A stretch of 64,000 nt of DNA from Pseudoruegeria aquimaris (GCF_900172235.1 NZ_FWFQ01000008.1:1-64000); one strand, 5' to 3'; positions 24,514 to 33,681 are shown, counted from the stretch's first letter. The notes: generated by a model not told the origin, from the letters alone. Program-made: numbers and translations.

Positions 24514-25305
24514 ATGACCGTCTATTTCATCGGCGCCGGGCCGGGCGATCCCGAACTGCTCACGCTGAAGGCCCAGAAACGCATCGGGGCCTGCCCTGTC
24601 TGCCTCTACGCCGGCTCGCTCGTTCCGGCCGAAGTGGTGGCCTGCGCACCCGAAGGCGCGCGGGTGATGGACACCGCCGCCATGACGCTCGATGAAACCC
24701 ACGCCGAGATCCTGGCCGCGCACGAGCGTGGGGAGGACGTGGCCCGCGTGCATTCCGGCGATCCCTCGCTTTACGGCGCCATCGCCGAGCAGATCCGCCG
24801 CCTGAAGGCCGACGGCATCCCCTATGAAATCATTCCCGGCGTGCCCGCCTACGCCGCCGCCGCCGCCGCGCTGGGGCAGGAGCTGACGATCCCCGAGATC
24901 GCGCAATCCATCGTGCTCACGCGCATGTCGATGCAGTCGACCTCCATGCCCGCAGGCGAAACGCTGGAGAACTTCGCCCGCACCGGCGCGACGCTGGCGA
25001 TCCACCTTGCCGTGCGCAACATGCGCGAGATCGAGCGTGTGCTGACGCCCTACTACGGTGCGGACTGCCCCGTGGTGGTGGCCTACCGCGTGGGCTGGCC
25101 CGACCAGATCCTGCTGCGCGGCACGCTGGCCGACATCCGCCAGAAGGTGCGCGCCGAGAAGATCACCCGCACGGCGCTGATTCTCGTCGGCCCGGCGCTC
25201 GGCGCGGCGCGCGACTTCAAGGATTCCGCCCTCTACGATCCGCAGAAGCCCCACGTGCTGCGCCCGGTCGCTGGTGTGGATCTCGTGGAGCCCCACAACA
25301 CCTAG
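24514..25305 (+). CDS. cobM: Precorrin-4 C11-methyltransferase CobM
   Basis: A 263-aa tetrapyrrole methylase adding the C-11 methyl to precorrin-4 (or its cobalt form). Motifs: YFIGAGPGDPELLTLKA, CLYAGSLVP, VARVHSGDPSLYGAIAEQ, YEIIPGVPAYAAAAAALGQELTIPE and LTRMSMQSTSMP. It starts 13 bp after the fusion gene with gaaggaaa in front, and is the last B12 gene of the operon. Confidence 0.97.
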   Translation: MTVYFIGAGPGDPELLTLKAQKRIGACPVCLYAGSLVPAEVVACAPEGARVMDTAAMTLDETHAEILAAHERGEDVARVHSGDPSLYGAIAEQIRRLKADGIPYEIIPGVPAYAAAAAALGQELTIPEIAQSIVLTRMSMQSTSMPAGETLENFARTGATLAIHLAVRNMREIERVLTPYYGADCPVVVAYRVGWPDQILLRGTLADIRQKVRAEKITRTALILVGPALGAARDFKDSALYDPQKPHVLRPVAGVDLVEPHNT

Positions 25306-25317
25306 GCATCCTCGCTG

Positions 25318-25344
25318 CGCGGGCGAAGGCATTCTGCGCCCGCG
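25318..25344 (+). terminator. Candidate terminator hairpin after cobM
   Basis: CGCGGGCG (25318-25325) and CGCCCGCG (25337-25344) form an 8-bp perfect stem with an 11-base loop, 12 bases after the cobM stop. No T-run follows, so Rho or mRNA protection is as likely as intrinsic termination. Confidence 0.4.
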
Positions 25345-25399
25345 AGCGTCGCCGCCGGGTCACAGGGCCCGGCAGCGCGCGGACCTGTCATGAAACTGC

Positions 25400-25415
25400 C
25401 TTGCAACCGTGCAAG
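25400..25415. promoter_or_regulatory. Palindrome upstream of 25453 gene
   Basis: CTTGCA-accg-TGCAAG is a perfect 6-bp inverted repeat about 40 bp before the start codon of the conserved hypothetical gene, a typical operator position. The regulator is unknown. Confidence 0.35.
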
Positions 25416-25452
25416 CCTGTGGCATCCTTTTTGCGAAAGTGCGGAGTGTGCC

Positions 25453-25797
25453 ATGTCTGAGTTCCTGCCGAAGGAAGTGCGCGAAGGCCTTGAGCAGGCC
25501 CGTCTGCGCGATGCCAAGTTCGTCTCCCGCCTGCGGGTGCATTCGGGCGGTGAGGTGTTCCGCATCCTGAAGATGACGGATGACGGCTTCACGCTGGACG
25601 GCGAGAAAGGCCTACGCGGCTTCGTTGAGATCTACGAAGGCAATCGCCCGATCTCGCAATGCCTGATCGTGCGGGCCGACTCCGATGGCGATGAGGTGCG
25701 CTACATTTTCAAGCGCCGCACCCCGATCCGCGATCGCGCTGCACTGGATTTCGCTGAGCCGGACAACAAGCCCGCCGGGCTGCTGTCGCGTCACTAG
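25453..25797 (+). CDS. Conserved hypothetical protein
   Basis: A 114-aa soluble protein beginning MSEFLPKEVREGLEQARLRD, with a beta-rich middle (KFVSRLRVHSGGEVFRILKM, FTLDGEKGLRGFVEIYEGNRPISQCLIV) and YIFKRRTP. It resembles short conserved proteins of Rhodobacterales that I cannot assign a function; the beta-rich part might be PilZ-like, but the diagnostic RxxxR/DxSxxG motif is not clear. No signal peptide or membrane segment. The start at 25453 is chosen for the conserved N-terminus; the frame continues 63 bases upstream across the palindrome. It is monocistronic. Confidence 0.8.
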   Translation: MSEFLPKEVREGLEQARLRDAKFVSRLRVHSGGEVFRILKMTDDGFTLDGEKGLRGFVEIYEGNRPISQCLIVRADSDGDEVRYIFKRRTPIRDRAALDFAEPDNKPAGLLSRH

Positions 25798-25800
25798 CCC

Positions 25801-26166
25801 TCAGGGCGCTTTCGGCTCCCACAATTCGATCGGGTTGCCTTCCGGATCCCGCAACCGCGCGAATCTGCCGATGGGCATGGGATCGCCTTCGGTGACCTCG
25901 ATCCCGGCAGCGCGCAGTTGCGCCATCATCGCGTCCATGTCGCTTACCCGGAAATTCAGCATGAAAGCCCGCGCCGGATCGCCGAAGTAATCGGTCTCCG
26001 CTGGGAAGGGGGCAAATACGGTCGGCCCGCCTGCGGGCGTCCACGGCTGGCTGTCGAAATCCCGGGGCACGCGAGAGATGCCCAGATGCGCCTCATACCA
26101 CGCCGCCAGCGCCTCGGGATCCCTGCTGCGAAAGAAGAACCCGCCAAAACCGACAACCTTTTCCAT
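25801..26166 (-). CDS. VOC-fold (glyoxalase/bleomycin resistance type) protein
   Basis: A 121-aa protein with the paired beta-alpha-beta-beta-beta modules of the vicinal oxygen chelate fold: GFGGFFFRSRDPEALAAWYEAHLGI at the start and a C-terminal ARLRDPEGNPIELWEP module, where the Glu of IELWEP is a usual metal ligand. The substrate is unknown. It may be a dioxygenase, isomerase or resistance protein. It is convergent with the previous gene (3 bp gap) and 58 bp downstream of the MalY-like lyase on the same strand. Confidence 0.88.
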   Translation of the reverse strand: MEKVVGFGGFFFRSRDPEALAAWYEAHLGISRVPRDFDSQPWTPAGGPTVFAPFPAETDYFGDPARAFMLNFRVSDMDAMMAQLRAAGIEVTEGDPMPIGRFARLRDPEGNPIELWEPKAP

Positions 26167-26224
26167 GCACCTGACTCCCTGCATCCGCTTTCGCGCAGGA
26201 TAGCACAGGCGCGCGCCTTCGGCG

Positions 26225-27415
26225 CTACTGGAGATCGCCGAAGGCGCGGGCCAGCCGCTCGACGGCCTCTTGCACGCGGGCGCGCGGCATGCCCAGGTTG
26301 AACCGCATGAAGCTCTCGCCCCCGGTGCCCAGCGTGTGGCCGGGGGTGGCGGCGATCTCGGCGCCCTTGTAGACGCGGCCCTGGAACTCCTCGCGCGCCA
26401 TGCCGGTGCCGGAGAAATCCACCCAGGCGAGATAGGTGCTTTCCATCGGCATGGCCGAGAGCCCCGGAATGGCGGCGATGCCTTCGGCGAAGAGCGCGGC
26501 ATTGCCGGCGATGTAGGGGCGCAACTCGTCCACCCAGGCCGCGCCGGCGGGGGAGTAGGCCGCCTCCATCAGGGCGATCCCGAAGAGGTTGGGGTTGATG
26601 TCGAAGCCGCGGTAGAAGCGCCCGAAACGCTCCCGAAGGGCGGGGTCGGGGATCGTCACGCAGCCGCAGCGGGTGCCGGCGATGTTGAACGTCTTGGAGG
26701 CGGAGGTGGTGACGATGAGCCGGTCGGTGATCTCGGGGCAGGCCACCGGCATCGGCAGGTGGGTCTGGCCGGGGAAGGTCAGATCGTGGTGGATCTCGTC
26801 GGACACGAGGATCAGGTCGTGGCGCCGGCAGAACGCCGCCAGCTGTGCCAGCTCCGCCTGCGTCCAGACGCGCCCGGCCGGGTTGTGCGGCGAGGAGAAG
26901 AGGACCATCTTTTCGCGCCCCGTCATCCGCGCCTCGTAGGCGTCGAAATCCATCTCGTAGCGGCCGTTCCGGTTCACCAGCGGCAGCTCGGTGAGGTTGC
27001 GGCCCGTCTTGCCGATCTTGATGGCGAACTCGTGGTAGACGGGAGAGAAGATCGCCACGTGATCCTCGGGCGCCGTGAAGCACTGGATCGCCATGGCGAT
27101 GCCGTGGCCCAACCCGTAGGTCGTGAACATGTGGTCCGTGTCGATCGCCCAGCCGTGGCGCTCGCTCATCCACCAGTGCACGGCTTCGTTGAAGCTCTCA
27201 AGCCCGCAGAAATAGCCGTAGTTGGCCTTCTGCAGCTGCGCCTGAACCGCCGCCTGCAGAAAATCGGGCGCACGGAAGTCCATGTCGGCCACCCACATCG
27301 CGAGCCCCGTCTCCTGCGGCACGCCGAAGGCGCGTTCCATCAGATCCCATTTCGAGGCATTGGTGCCGCGGCGATCGATGATCTCGTCGAAGGGGCTGGC
27401 GGTATCGAGACTCAT
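26225..27415 (-). CDS. MalY/PatB-type PLP C-S lyase (cystathionine beta-lyase)
   Basis: A 396-aa fold-type I PLP enzyme of the MalY/PatB group, which splits the C-S bond of cystathionine or cysteine conjugates to pyruvate, ammonia and a thiol. Seen: WVADMDFRAPDFLQAAVQAQL near the N-terminus, SSPHNPAGRVWT, SDEIHHDLTFPG, the PLP lysine in TTSASKTFNIAGTRCG, and a C-terminal RFNLGMPRARVQEAVERL. The start at 27415 gives the normal length. In marine bacteria related enzymes (PatB) also cleave cysteine-S-conjugates, so methionine synthesis versus sulfur salvage is open. Confidence 0.92.
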   Translation of the reverse strand: MSLDTASPFDEIIDRRGTNASKWDLMERAFGVPQETGLAMWVADMDFRAPDFLQAAVQAQLQKANYGYFCGLESFNEAVHWWMSERHGWAIDTDHMFTTYGLGHGIAMAIQCFTAPEDHVAIFSPVYHEFAIKIGKTGRNLTELPLVNRNGRYEMDFDAYEARMTGREKMVLFSSPHNPAGRVWTQAELAQLAAFCRRHDLILVSDEIHHDLTFPGQTHLPMPVACPEITDRLIVTTSASKTFNIAGTRCGCVTIPDPALRERFGRFYRGFDINPNLFGIALMEAAYSPAGAAWVDELRPYIAGNAALFAEGIAAIPGLSAMPMESTYLAWVDFSGTGMAREEFQGRVYKGAEIAATPGHTLGTGGESFMRFNLGMPRARVQEAVERLARAFGDLQ

Positions 27416-27511
27416 GGGGCGCTCCGTCTTGTCATTCGTGGCCACGCTAAAGCTTGTGCGCGCGAGCGCAAGGGCGTTGCGCGCGCCGCGGCTCTGCCCT
27501 ACATGAACGCC

Positions 27512-28033
27512 ATGAGCAAACGCGATATCCTGATCCATCCCGATCCGCGCCTGAAGAAGAGGGCCGCCGAGATCGATGCCTTCACGCCCGAGCTGCGCCA
27601 ACTGGCCGACGACATGCTCGAAACCATGTATGACGCGCCCGGCATCGGCCTGGCAGCGCCGCAGATCGGCGTGCTCAAGCGGCTGATCGTGCTGGATTGC
27701 GTGAAGGAGGGCGAGGGTGATCCGTCGCCCATCGTGATGGTGAACCCGCAGGTCATGTGGGCCTCCGACGAAACCAGCGTCTACGAGGAAGGCTGCCTGT
27801 CGATCCCCGAGCAATACGCCGAGGTGACGCGCCCCGCCGAGGTGGAAGTCCGCTGGTTCGGCGTCGATGGCGCCGAGCAGTCGGCAAGGTTCGACAAGCT
27901 CTGGGCCACCTGCGTGCAGCACGAGATCGATCACCTCGACGGCAAGCTGTTCATCGATTACCTCAAGCCGCTCAAGCGCCAGATGATCACGCGCAAGATG
28001 CAGAAGCTGAAGCGCGAACGCGCCCGCGCATGA
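27512..28033 (+). CDS. def: Peptide deformylase, canonical
   Basis: Removes the N-formyl group from nascent proteins. The 173-aa product has all three metal/catalytic motifs: GIGLAAPQIG (residues 44-53), EEGCLSIP with metal ligand Cys95, and HEIDH (137-141). An ATG three codons earlier is equally possible; I chose the one giving MSKRDILIHPDPRLKK. It is the first of three tandem deformylase paralogues ahead of fmt, and overlaps the next by 4 bp. Confidence 0.97.
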   Translation: MSKRDILIHPDPRLKKRAAEIDAFTPELRQLADDMLETMYDAPGIGLAAPQIGVLKRLIVLDCVKEGEGDPSPIVMVNPQVMWASDETSVYEEGCLSIPEQYAEVTRPAEVEVRWFGVDGAEQSARFDKLWATCVQHEIDHLDGKLFIDYLKPLKRQMITRKMQKLKRERARA

Positions 28034-28527
28034 GCCGGCTCGCGATCCTGCGCTGGCCGGATCCGCGCCTGTCGGCGGTCTGCGAAGAGGTCACCGATAT
28101 CCCCGCCGCGGCCGCCCTTGCGCAGGACATGCTCGAAACGATGTATGCGGCGCCGGGCCGGGGCCTCGCGGCTCCGCAGGTGGGCGTGCTCCAGCGGCTC
28201 TTCGTGATGGACGTGGGCTGGAAGGACGGCGCCGCCACGCCGATGGTCTGCATCAATCCCGAGATCGCCGCCGCATCCGAAGCGCAGGCCGAAGGCGAGG
28301 AGGGCTGCCTCTCGATCCCGGGCGTCACCGCCCGCGTGCGCCGGCCCACCGCGATCACCCTGCGCTACCTTGATGAAACCGGCAACCGGCGGGAGGCCGC
28401 GCTGGAAGGCTTCGCCGCCCGCTGCGCCCAGCATGAACTCGATCATCTCGACGGGCTGGTGACCTTCGATCGCCTGCCGCCCGAGGTCCGCGCCCCCCTT
28501 GAAGCCGCCTACGAGGCCCTGCCATGA
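28030..28527 (+). CDS. def: Second peptide deformylase paralogue
   Basis: A 165-aa paralogue with complete catalytic residues: GRGLAAPQVG (residues 43-52, with Arg in place of Ile/Val), EEGCLSIPGV with Cys93, and HELDH (135-139). It should be active, possibly on a different substrate set. It is translationally coupled to both neighbours by ATGA overlaps and lacks the basic C-terminal tail of the first copy. Confidence 0.93.
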   Translation: MSRLAILRWPDPRLSAVCEEVTDIPAAAALAQDMLETMYAAPGRGLAAPQVGVLQRLFVMDVGWKDGAATPMVCINPEIAAASEAQAEGEEGCLSIPGVTARVRRPTAITLRYLDETGNRREAALEGFAARCAQHELDHLDGLVTFDRLPPEVRAPLEAAYEALP

Positions 28528-29021
28528 CGATCCGCCCCTGCCTGCGCTACCCCGACAGACGCCTGCGCACCCGCGCCGCCGAGGTTGAGGCCATCACCGA
28601 TGACGTCCGCGCCGTCTGGCAGGACATGATCGACACGATGGAAGCCATGCCCGGCGTCGGCATGGGCGCGCCGCAGATCGGGGTCATGCTGCGGCTGGCC
28701 GTGGTGGATGCTTCCGAGACCCGGGGCCAGGCCGTGCGCATGGCCAACCCGGAAATCCTTCATGCCTCCAGCCAGCTGCGCAGCCACGAAGAGGCCAGCC
28801 CCAACCTGCCGGGCGTGTCGGCCGTGATCCAGCGCCCTCGCGCGGTGACGGTGCGTTTCCTCAATGCCGAGGGCGAGATCGAGGAACGCGATTTCGTCGG
28901 GCTCTGGTCCACCTCGGTGCAGCACCAGATCGATCACCTGAACGGACGGCTCTTCGTGGATCACCTTTCCAAGACGAAGCGCGACATGCTGATCCGCAAG
29001 AGCCGCAAGCTGCACGGCTGA
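28524..29021 (+). CDS. Deformylase-like protein lacking catalytic residues
   Basis: A 165-aa third paralogue that keeps the fold and GVGMGAPQIG (residues 44-53). The EEGCLS motif has become EEASPN, so the metal-ligand Cys is Ser92, and HExxH has become HQIDH, with catalytic Glu replaced by Gln135. Both changes should abolish normal deformylase activity. The frame is intact, and the basic tail KTKRDMLIRKSRKLHG resembles that of the first copy. It may be a regulatory or ribosome-binding pseudoenzyme. Third in the coupled def array. Confidence 0.88.
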   Translation: MTIRPCLRYPDRRLRTRAAEVEAITDDVRAVWQDMIDTMEAMPGVGMGAPQIGVMLRLAVVDASETRGQAVRMANPEILHASSQLRSHEEASPNLPGVSAVIQRPRAVTVRFLNAEGEIEERDFVGLWSTSVQHQIDHLNGRLFVDHLSKTKRDMLIRKSRKLHG

Positions 29022-29126
29022 TCATGCATCCGCGCATAGCGGATCTGCGAAAATGGCGAATGTGCAGGGCAGGGTGGGGCGGCTAGTCTGCCCGGACAGT
29101 CAAGATCATGCCCGAGGATGCCCGTG

Positions 29127-29501
29127 ATGACGCTCCTGCCCAGTGACCGCAAGGACGATACCCGCGCCACGCTCACCGCGCTGTGGCTCGCCATTCTGAT
29201 CAACGCCTTCATCTGCGACGCCCAGCCGATGCTGTCCGGCGGCCCAGTTTCGGTGGCCGTGCTCGGCCTGAGCCTCGTGCTGATCCTGCTCGCCGCGCTG
29301 CTGCCGCGCGAAGCGGCCCGCCACGCGCATTCGGGCGCGGCGCTGCTGATGCTGGCCGAGCTGGCGCTGCTGCCCACGGGCTGGATCTTCACCCTGTCGC
29401 AGGCCGCCGCCCTCCTGGCCGTGATCTGGATGGCGGCCCGCTGGCGCGGCGCTGCGCCCCGGCGCTCCGCCGCTCTGGCCCCCTGCGGCGCCATGCGCTA
29501 A
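29127..29501 (+). CDS. Small integral membrane protein between def array and fmt
   Basis: A 124-aa protein with three hydrophobic segments (roughly residues 15-33, 41-60 and 70-100) and a basic C-terminus. No recognised family. The start at 29127 is chosen because gagg lies about 9 bases before it; an in-frame ATG three codons earlier is also possible. It ends 53 bp before fmt and may share its transcript. No translation-related motif is seen. Confidence 0.65.
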   Translation: MTLLPSDRKDDTRATLTALWLAILINAFICDAQPMLSGGPVSVAVLGLSLVLILLAALLPREAARHAHSGAALLMLAELALLPTGWIFTLSQAAALLAVIWMAARWRGAAPRRSAALAPCGAMR

Positions 29502-29554
29502 GAGCCACCTGTGACCGGGGGCGCAGGCCCCCTCCCACAGCGTCGGAGGCAGGC

Positions 29555-30454
29555 ATGCGCATCATCTTCATGGGAACGCCGGAGTTTTCGGTGCCGGTTC
29601 TGGACGCGCTGGTCGAGGCAGGGCACGAGATCGCCTGCGTCTACTGCCAGCCCCCGCGCCCGGCCGGCCGCGGCAAGAAGGAACGCCCCACCCCCGTGCA
29701 CACCCGTGCCACGGCGCTGGGCCTGCCGGTGCGCCACCCCACCTCGCTGCGCAACGCCGAAGCCCAGGCCGAGTTCGCCGCGCTCAAGGCCGATGTCGCC
29801 GTCGTGGTGGCCTACGGGCTGATCCTGCCGCAGCCCATCCTCGATGCCCCAACCCACGGCTGCCTCAACATCCACGCTTCGCTGCTGCCCCGCTGGCGCG
29901 GCGCCGCGCCGATCCACCGGGCCATCCTCGCGGGCGACACCGAAACCGGGGTCTGCATCATGCAGATGGACGCCGGCCTCGACACCGGCCCGGTGCTCCT
30001 GCGCGCCGCGACGCCGATCGGCCCGCAGGACACCACCGCCCGCCTGCACGACCGCCTCGCCGCGCTTGGGGCCGAGAAGATCGTGGAGGCGCTCGCGAGG
30101 CTCCCCGAGCTCACCCCGGTGCCGCAACCGGAGGATGGCGTGACCTATGCCGCGAAGATCGACAAGGCCGAAGCCCGGATCGACTGGACGGCCCCCGCCG
30201 TGGAGGTGGATCGCCGGATCCGCGGCCTTTCGCCCTTTCCGGGCGCCTGGTGCCAGGCCGGCGAGGAGCGCCTGAAGCTGATCGAAAGCCGCCTCGCCGA
30301 AGGCGAAGGTGCGCCCGGCACCCACCTCGGAGGCCTGCGCATCGCCTGCGGCTCCGGTGCGGTGCAGGTGCTCACCGCCCAACGCCACGGCAAACGCGCC
30401 ATGGCCACCGAGGATCTCCTGCGCGGCTACACGCCGCCGGCGATCTTCACCTGA
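29555..30454 (+). CDS. fmt: Methionyl-tRNA formyltransferase
   Basis: Formylates Met-tRNAfMet with 10-formyl-THF, the step undone later by deformylase. The 299-aa product has [16 protein letters not shown], the catalytic region [23 protein letters not shown] with Asn and His, [14 protein letters not shown] with the conserved Asp, and the C-terminal OB-fold tRNA-binding domain (from about residue 205, [17 protein letters not shown]). The ribosome site cggaggc precedes 29555. It is downstream of three def genes, a conserved pairing. Confidence 0.97.
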   Translation: MRIIFMGTPEFSVPVLDALVEAGHEIACVYCQPPRPAGRGKKERPTPVHTRATALGLPVRHPTSLRNAEAQAEFAALKADVAVVVAYGLILPQPILDAPTHGCLNIHASLLPRWRGAAPIHRAILAGDTETGVCIMQMDAGLDTGPVLLRAATPIGPQDTTARLHDRLAALGAEKIVEALARLPELTPVPQPEDGVTYAAKIDKAEARIDWTAPAVEVDRRIRGLSPFPGAWCQAGEERLKLIESRLAEGEGAPGTHLGGLRIACGSGAVQVLTAQRHGKRAMATEDLLRGYTPPAIFT

Positions 30455-30496
30455 GCCCATCCTCCGCAGCCGCCTTGCGGCGTCGCGGGCAGGGGC

Positions 30497-30543
30497 CTAC
30501 TTTGTTCTGCAAATATCCCCGCCGGAGGCATGAAATCTCCGGC
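30497..30543 (+). repeat. Dispersed hairpin/AAATATCC repeat, copy 5
   Basis: Core TACTTTGTTCTGCAAATATC followed by CCCGCCGGAGGC, then the stem GCCGGAG-gcatgaaat-CTCCGGC (30521-30543). It lies between fmt and the GlsB-like gene. This is the best match to the copy inside cobN. Confidence 0.85.
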
Positions 30544-30587
30544 TTTCCCGGCCGCCGATGCGCGGCCCATGCAGCAGAGGCCCGCCC

Positions 30588-30827
30588 ATGTCCGTTCTCG
30601 TTCTGATCATCGTCGGCGCGGCTGCCGGTTTCCTCGCCACCCGCCTGATGGAGGTGGAAACCGACACCGTGACCACCATCGCCATCGGCGTCGTCGGCGC
30701 CCTGCTGGGCGGCTTGATCCTGCGCCTGCTGGGCTCGCTCTTCGGGATGCTCTCCGGCTTCGTGGGAGCCGTTCTGGGCGCCATGCTTCTGCTGTGGATC
30801 TGGAAGCAATACCAGGCCCGCAGATAG
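30588..30827 (+). CDS. GlsB/YeaQ/YmgE-type small membrane protein
   Basis: A 79-aa protein made of two to three glycine-rich helices (residues 3-17, about 30-48 and 52-70), typical of the transglycosylase-associated/GlsB-YeaQ-YmgE stress membrane family. The function of these proteins is unproven; some are stress-induced. The start at 30588 gives MSVLVLIIVGAAAGFLATRLM, the usual opening. It stands alone and is convergent with the TRIC gene. Confidence 0.8.
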   Translation: MSVLVLIIVGAAAGFLATRLMEVETDTVTTIAIGVVGALLGGLILRLLGSLFGMLSGFVGAVLGAMLLLWIWKQYQARR

Positions 30828-30897
30828 CGGGCGGCCTCCTCGGACGATTGGACCCGAACAGGCGTTGCACGTCGTATCGGCCGGAGGCCGGAACACT

Positions 30898-31521
30898 TCA
30901 GCCGCGCGGGGGGCGCGGCTTGTAGAGCGGCAGCCGCCAGCCGAAGGCCACCGATCCGGCGCGCAGCCCGAAGGTGAGCCCCGCGGCCACCGCCATGCCC
31001 AGCCCCAGCGGCGCGCCCAGCCAGAGCACCGCCAGCCCCGCCAGCGCACCGGCGAAACAGGCGGTGGCGTAGATCTCGCCCTGGCTCAGCAGCAGTGGCA
31101 CCTCGTTGGCCACGACGTCCCGCATCAGCCCGCCCATGGTGCCGGTGATCATCGCCATCACCGCCACGATGAAGGGCCCCTGCCCAAGATTCACCGCCAC
31201 GCCGAACCCCACCGCCACCGCCACCGAAAGCGCGATCGCGTCGAGCCAGACGATCCATGCCCTGCGGCTCTCCAGCAGGGGCGCGGTGAAATAGATCAGC
31301 ACGCTCGCCGCGCTCGCCACGGCGATGTAGCTGGGCGAGGCGATCCAGAACACCGCGTCGCGGTTCAGAAGCAGATCGCGGATCGTGCCGCCGCCCACCG
31401 CCGTGAGCGTGCCGAGAAACAGGAAACCGACGATATCGAGCTGCGCGCGGCTGGCCACCAGCGCGCCGGTGAGTGCGAAGACGAACACCGAGGTGTGATC
31501 CAGCAGCGCGAAGGCCGTCAT
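30898..31521 (-). CDS. TRIC-type (UPF0126) cation channel family protein
   Basis: A 207-aa membrane protein with about seven helices in two inverted repeats, each carrying the GGG/GG signature: [12 protein letters not shown] (residues about 40-51) and [13 protein letters not shown]. Family members (bacterial TRIC homologues, YicG-like) form trimeric K+/Na+ channels in the inner membrane. It is last gene of a six-gene minus-strand run and overlaps rnhA by 4 bp. Confidence 0.9.
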   Translation of the reverse strand: MTAFALLDHTSVFVFALTGALVASRAQLDIVGFLFLGTLTAVGGGTIRDLLLNRDAVFWIASPSYIAVASAASVLIYFTAPLLESRRAWIVWLDAIALSVAVAVGFGVAVNLGQGPFIVAVMAMITGTMGGLMRDVVANEVPLLLSQGEIYATACFAGALAGLAVLWLGAPLGLGMAVAAGLTFGLRAGSVAFGWRLPLYKPRPPRG

Positions 31522-31991
31522 TTCCCGGCCTTGGTCTTCTTCGGTTTGAACGGCGCCATCCCGGCGCGGGCCAAGGCGTCGGCGCGCTCGTTCTCGGGGT
31601 GGCCGGCGTGGCCCTTCACCCATTTCCACGTCACGTCGTGGCGCTTCACCGCCTCGTCCAGCCGCCGCCAGAGATCCTCGTTCTTCACCGGCTTCTTGGT
31701 GGAGGTCTTCCAGCCGTTGCGCTTCCAGCCGTGCAGCCACTGGGTGATCCCACCCTTCACGTAGGCGCTATCGGTGACGACGGTGAGCTTGGAGGGGCGT
31801 TCGAGCGTTTCCAGCGCGTGGATTGCGGCCAGAAGCTCCATCCGGTTGTTGGTGGTCTCCGCTTCGCCGCCCTTCAGCTCGCGCTCCTTGAGCACGGTCT
31901 CGCCCTCGCGGGCGATCAGCAGCGCCCCCCATCCGCCGGGGCCGGGGTTCCCGGAGCAGGCGCCATCGGTATATGCAAACAGTTCAGCCAT
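31518..31991 (-). CDS. rnhA: Ribonuclease HI
   Basis: Cleaves RNA in RNA-DNA hybrids. The 157-aa product has the catalytic carboxylates: Asp9 ([14 protein letters not shown]), Glu52 (NNRMELLAA), Asp74 (VVTDSAYV) and Asp in ENERADALA near 137, with the basic handle ([10 protein letters not shown]) present. It overlaps the methyltransferase by 8 bp and the TRIC gene by 4 bp. Confidence 0.97.
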   Translation of the reverse strand: MAELFAYTDGACSGNPGPGGWGALLIAREGETVLKERELKGGEAETTNNRMELLAAIHALETLERPSKLTVVTDSAYVKGGITQWLHGWKRNGWKTSTKKPVKNEDLWRRLDEAVKRHDVTWKWVKGHAGHPENERADALARAGMAPFKPKKTKAGK

Positions 31992-32571
31992 GGGCGGTCA
32001 GTATGACAAAGGGATCGCTTGTGCCAGCCAAACCTGCAGCCTCCCCCAGCCGTTTTCGCACCACCGTGAAACCGGCCTGCGCAAGCAGCCGTTCCAACGC
32101 CTCAAGGCCATAGTAGGTGTAGAACCGCCCGAGCCCGTCGCGCCCTTCGCCTTCGCCGATTTTCATGCCGAGGTGCAGCAGCCCGCCGGATTTGAGCGCG
32201 CGTTTGATCGCTTGGAGGTGGATGGGAAAGGCGGCGCGCGGGGCGTGCAGCAGGCTGAAGTTGGCCCAGACCCCATCATAGCGATCGATCGCGTCGAGAT
32301 CGGCAAACGCCGCCACCCGTGCGTCAACCCCGGCCCTGCGCGCAAGGGCGACCATTTCCGGCGCGGCGTCGGTGGCCTCCACCTCGAAGCCCGCGTCCAT
32401 CATCATCCGGGCCGAATTGCCCGGCCCGCAGCCCAGATCCAGCACCCGCGCACGCGCGGGCAGGGCGGCCATGAAGGCGCGCAGATCGGCGTCGGGCTGC
32501 CCCCGGCTGACGAGCTTCGCGTAGTCGGCGGCCTTGGCGGCGTAGACGGCGAGGGTTTCGGCGTCGGACAC
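31984..32571 (-). CDS. SAM-dependent methyltransferase (class I)
   Basis: A 195-aa Rossmann-fold methyltransferase with motif [16 protein letters not shown], the acidic motif [17 protein letters not shown] and a post-motif [27 protein letters not shown]. The substrate is unknown. It starts at a GTG (32571) six bases after the LysE stop; no closer ATG fits. Small-molecule methylation is likelier than rRNA, judging by size. Confidence 0.88.
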   Translation of the reverse strand: MSDAETLAVYAAKAADYAKLVSRGQPDADLRAFMAALPARARVLDLGCGPGNSARMMMDAGFEVEATDAAPEMVALARRAGVDARVAAFADLDAIDRYDGVWANFSLLHAPRAAFPIHLQAIKRALKSGGLLHLGMKIGEGEGRDGLGRFYTYYGLEALERLLAQAGFTVVRKRLGEAAGLAGTSDPFVILTAHG

Positions 32572-32576
32572 GGGGG

Positions 32577-33209
32577 CTACAGCCGCTCGGTGGCGAGTTT
32601 CAGCCCCAGCCCGGCGAAGGCGGCGGCGAAGGCGCGGCGCATCCAGCGCAGCGCGCGCGGGGAGCGCAGCACGCGGTCCCTCGCGGCGGCGGCGAACAGG
32701 CCGTAGAGCACGAAGATGGCGAAGGTCATCGCCATGAACACCGCGCCCAGCAGCAGCATTTCGGCCGTCGCCGTCGCCGGGTTGGCCGAGAGGAACTGGG
32801 GCAGGAAGGCGAGGAAGAAGATCGAAAGCTTGGGGTTCAGGATGTTGATCAGCGCGCCCTTCACCGCGATCGGCCCGGCACGCAGCGGTGCCTTCGCGCC
32901 GGTGCCGTCCGCATCGAAGCTGCCGCCCTCTTTCAGCGTCTGCCACGCGAGGTAGAGCAGGAAGGCGACCCCGGCGAATTTCACCGCCTGGAAGATCACC
33001 GCACTCGCGTGCAGCAGCGCCGCCAGCCCCAGCGTGGCGGCCAGCAGATGCGGCACGATCCCCAACGTGCAGCCGAAGGCGGCGGCCAGAGCGGCGCGGC
33101 CGCCCCGCGCAAGCCCGGTGCCCAGCGTGTAGATCACGCCCGTTCCGGGCGCGAGGACGACGATGAAAGCGGTCAGAAGAAACTCGGGGGAAATCACGTT
33201 GCTCGACAA
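32577..33209 (-). CDS. LysE/RhtB family amino-acid exporter
   Basis: A 210-aa inner-membrane protein with the family's six helices and the opening LTAFIVVLAPGTGVIYTLGTGLARGGRAALAAAFG, where the PGP-like motif reads APGTG. LysE proteins export amino acids or related compounds; the substrate here is not predictable. It sits between DUF3429 and the methyltransferase in a tightly packed minus-strand operon. Confidence 0.9.
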   Translation of the reverse strand: MSSNVISPEFLLTAFIVVLAPGTGVIYTLGTGLARGGRAALAAAFGCTLGIVPHLLAATLGLAALLHASAVIFQAVKFAGVAFLLYLAWQTLKEGGSFDADGTGAKAPLRAGPIAVKGALINILNPKLSIFFLAFLPQFLSANPATATAEMLLLGAVFMAMTFAIFVLYGLFAAAARDRVLRSPRALRWMRRAFAAAFAGLGLKLATERL

Positions 33210-33228
33210 GGGGGGCCGCCTTTCGCGG

Positions 33229-33681
33229 TTAGAAACTCACCCCGACATAGAGGCAGAGCAGCACCAGCCCCGTCAACAGGATGCGCAGCCACATCCACCA
33301 GCGCGGCGCCAGCGTGCGCCACCAGAACCAGCCGTCGAACAGCAGAAGCACCGCGAAGCCCACCATCAGCGCCACCAGGGGCGCCATCAGGCCCGAGCCG
33401 ACAAGGAAGAAGGCCCAGAGCGCCGGCAGCACGGAGAGCACGTAGCCCACGGTGGCGATCCGCCCCGCCGTCTGCGCGGCAAAGCCCCAGAGCACGCCGG
33501 ACATGAAGGCCAGGATCACGATCCCGTAGGAGATCATCACCGCAACCCCGGAGAAGCGCGCGGGCAGCAGGCCGCGCAGCGGGCCGGTGAGATCGGGCAG
33601 AAGGTGGCTCAGCGCCCCCCAGGCGAAGGGCAGCACGCCCGCGAGGCCAAGGATCAGGGCGGCGCGGGGGATCGTGCTCAT
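33229..33681 (-). CDS. DUF3429-type membrane protein
   Basis: A 150-aa protein with about five hydrophobic helices, including [26 protein letters not shown] and a C-terminal Trp-rich part [26 protein letters not shown]. This matches the DUF3429 pattern; the function is unknown. It overlaps ispH by 4 bp (ATGA). Confidence 0.82.
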   Translation of the reverse strand: MSTIPRAALILGLAGVLPFAWGALSHLLPDLTGPLRGLLPARFSGVAVMISYGIVILAFMSGVLWGFAAQTAGRIATVGYVLSVLPALWAFFLVGSGLMAPLVALMVGFAVLLLFDGWFWWRTLAPRWWMWLRILLTGLVLLCLYVGVSF

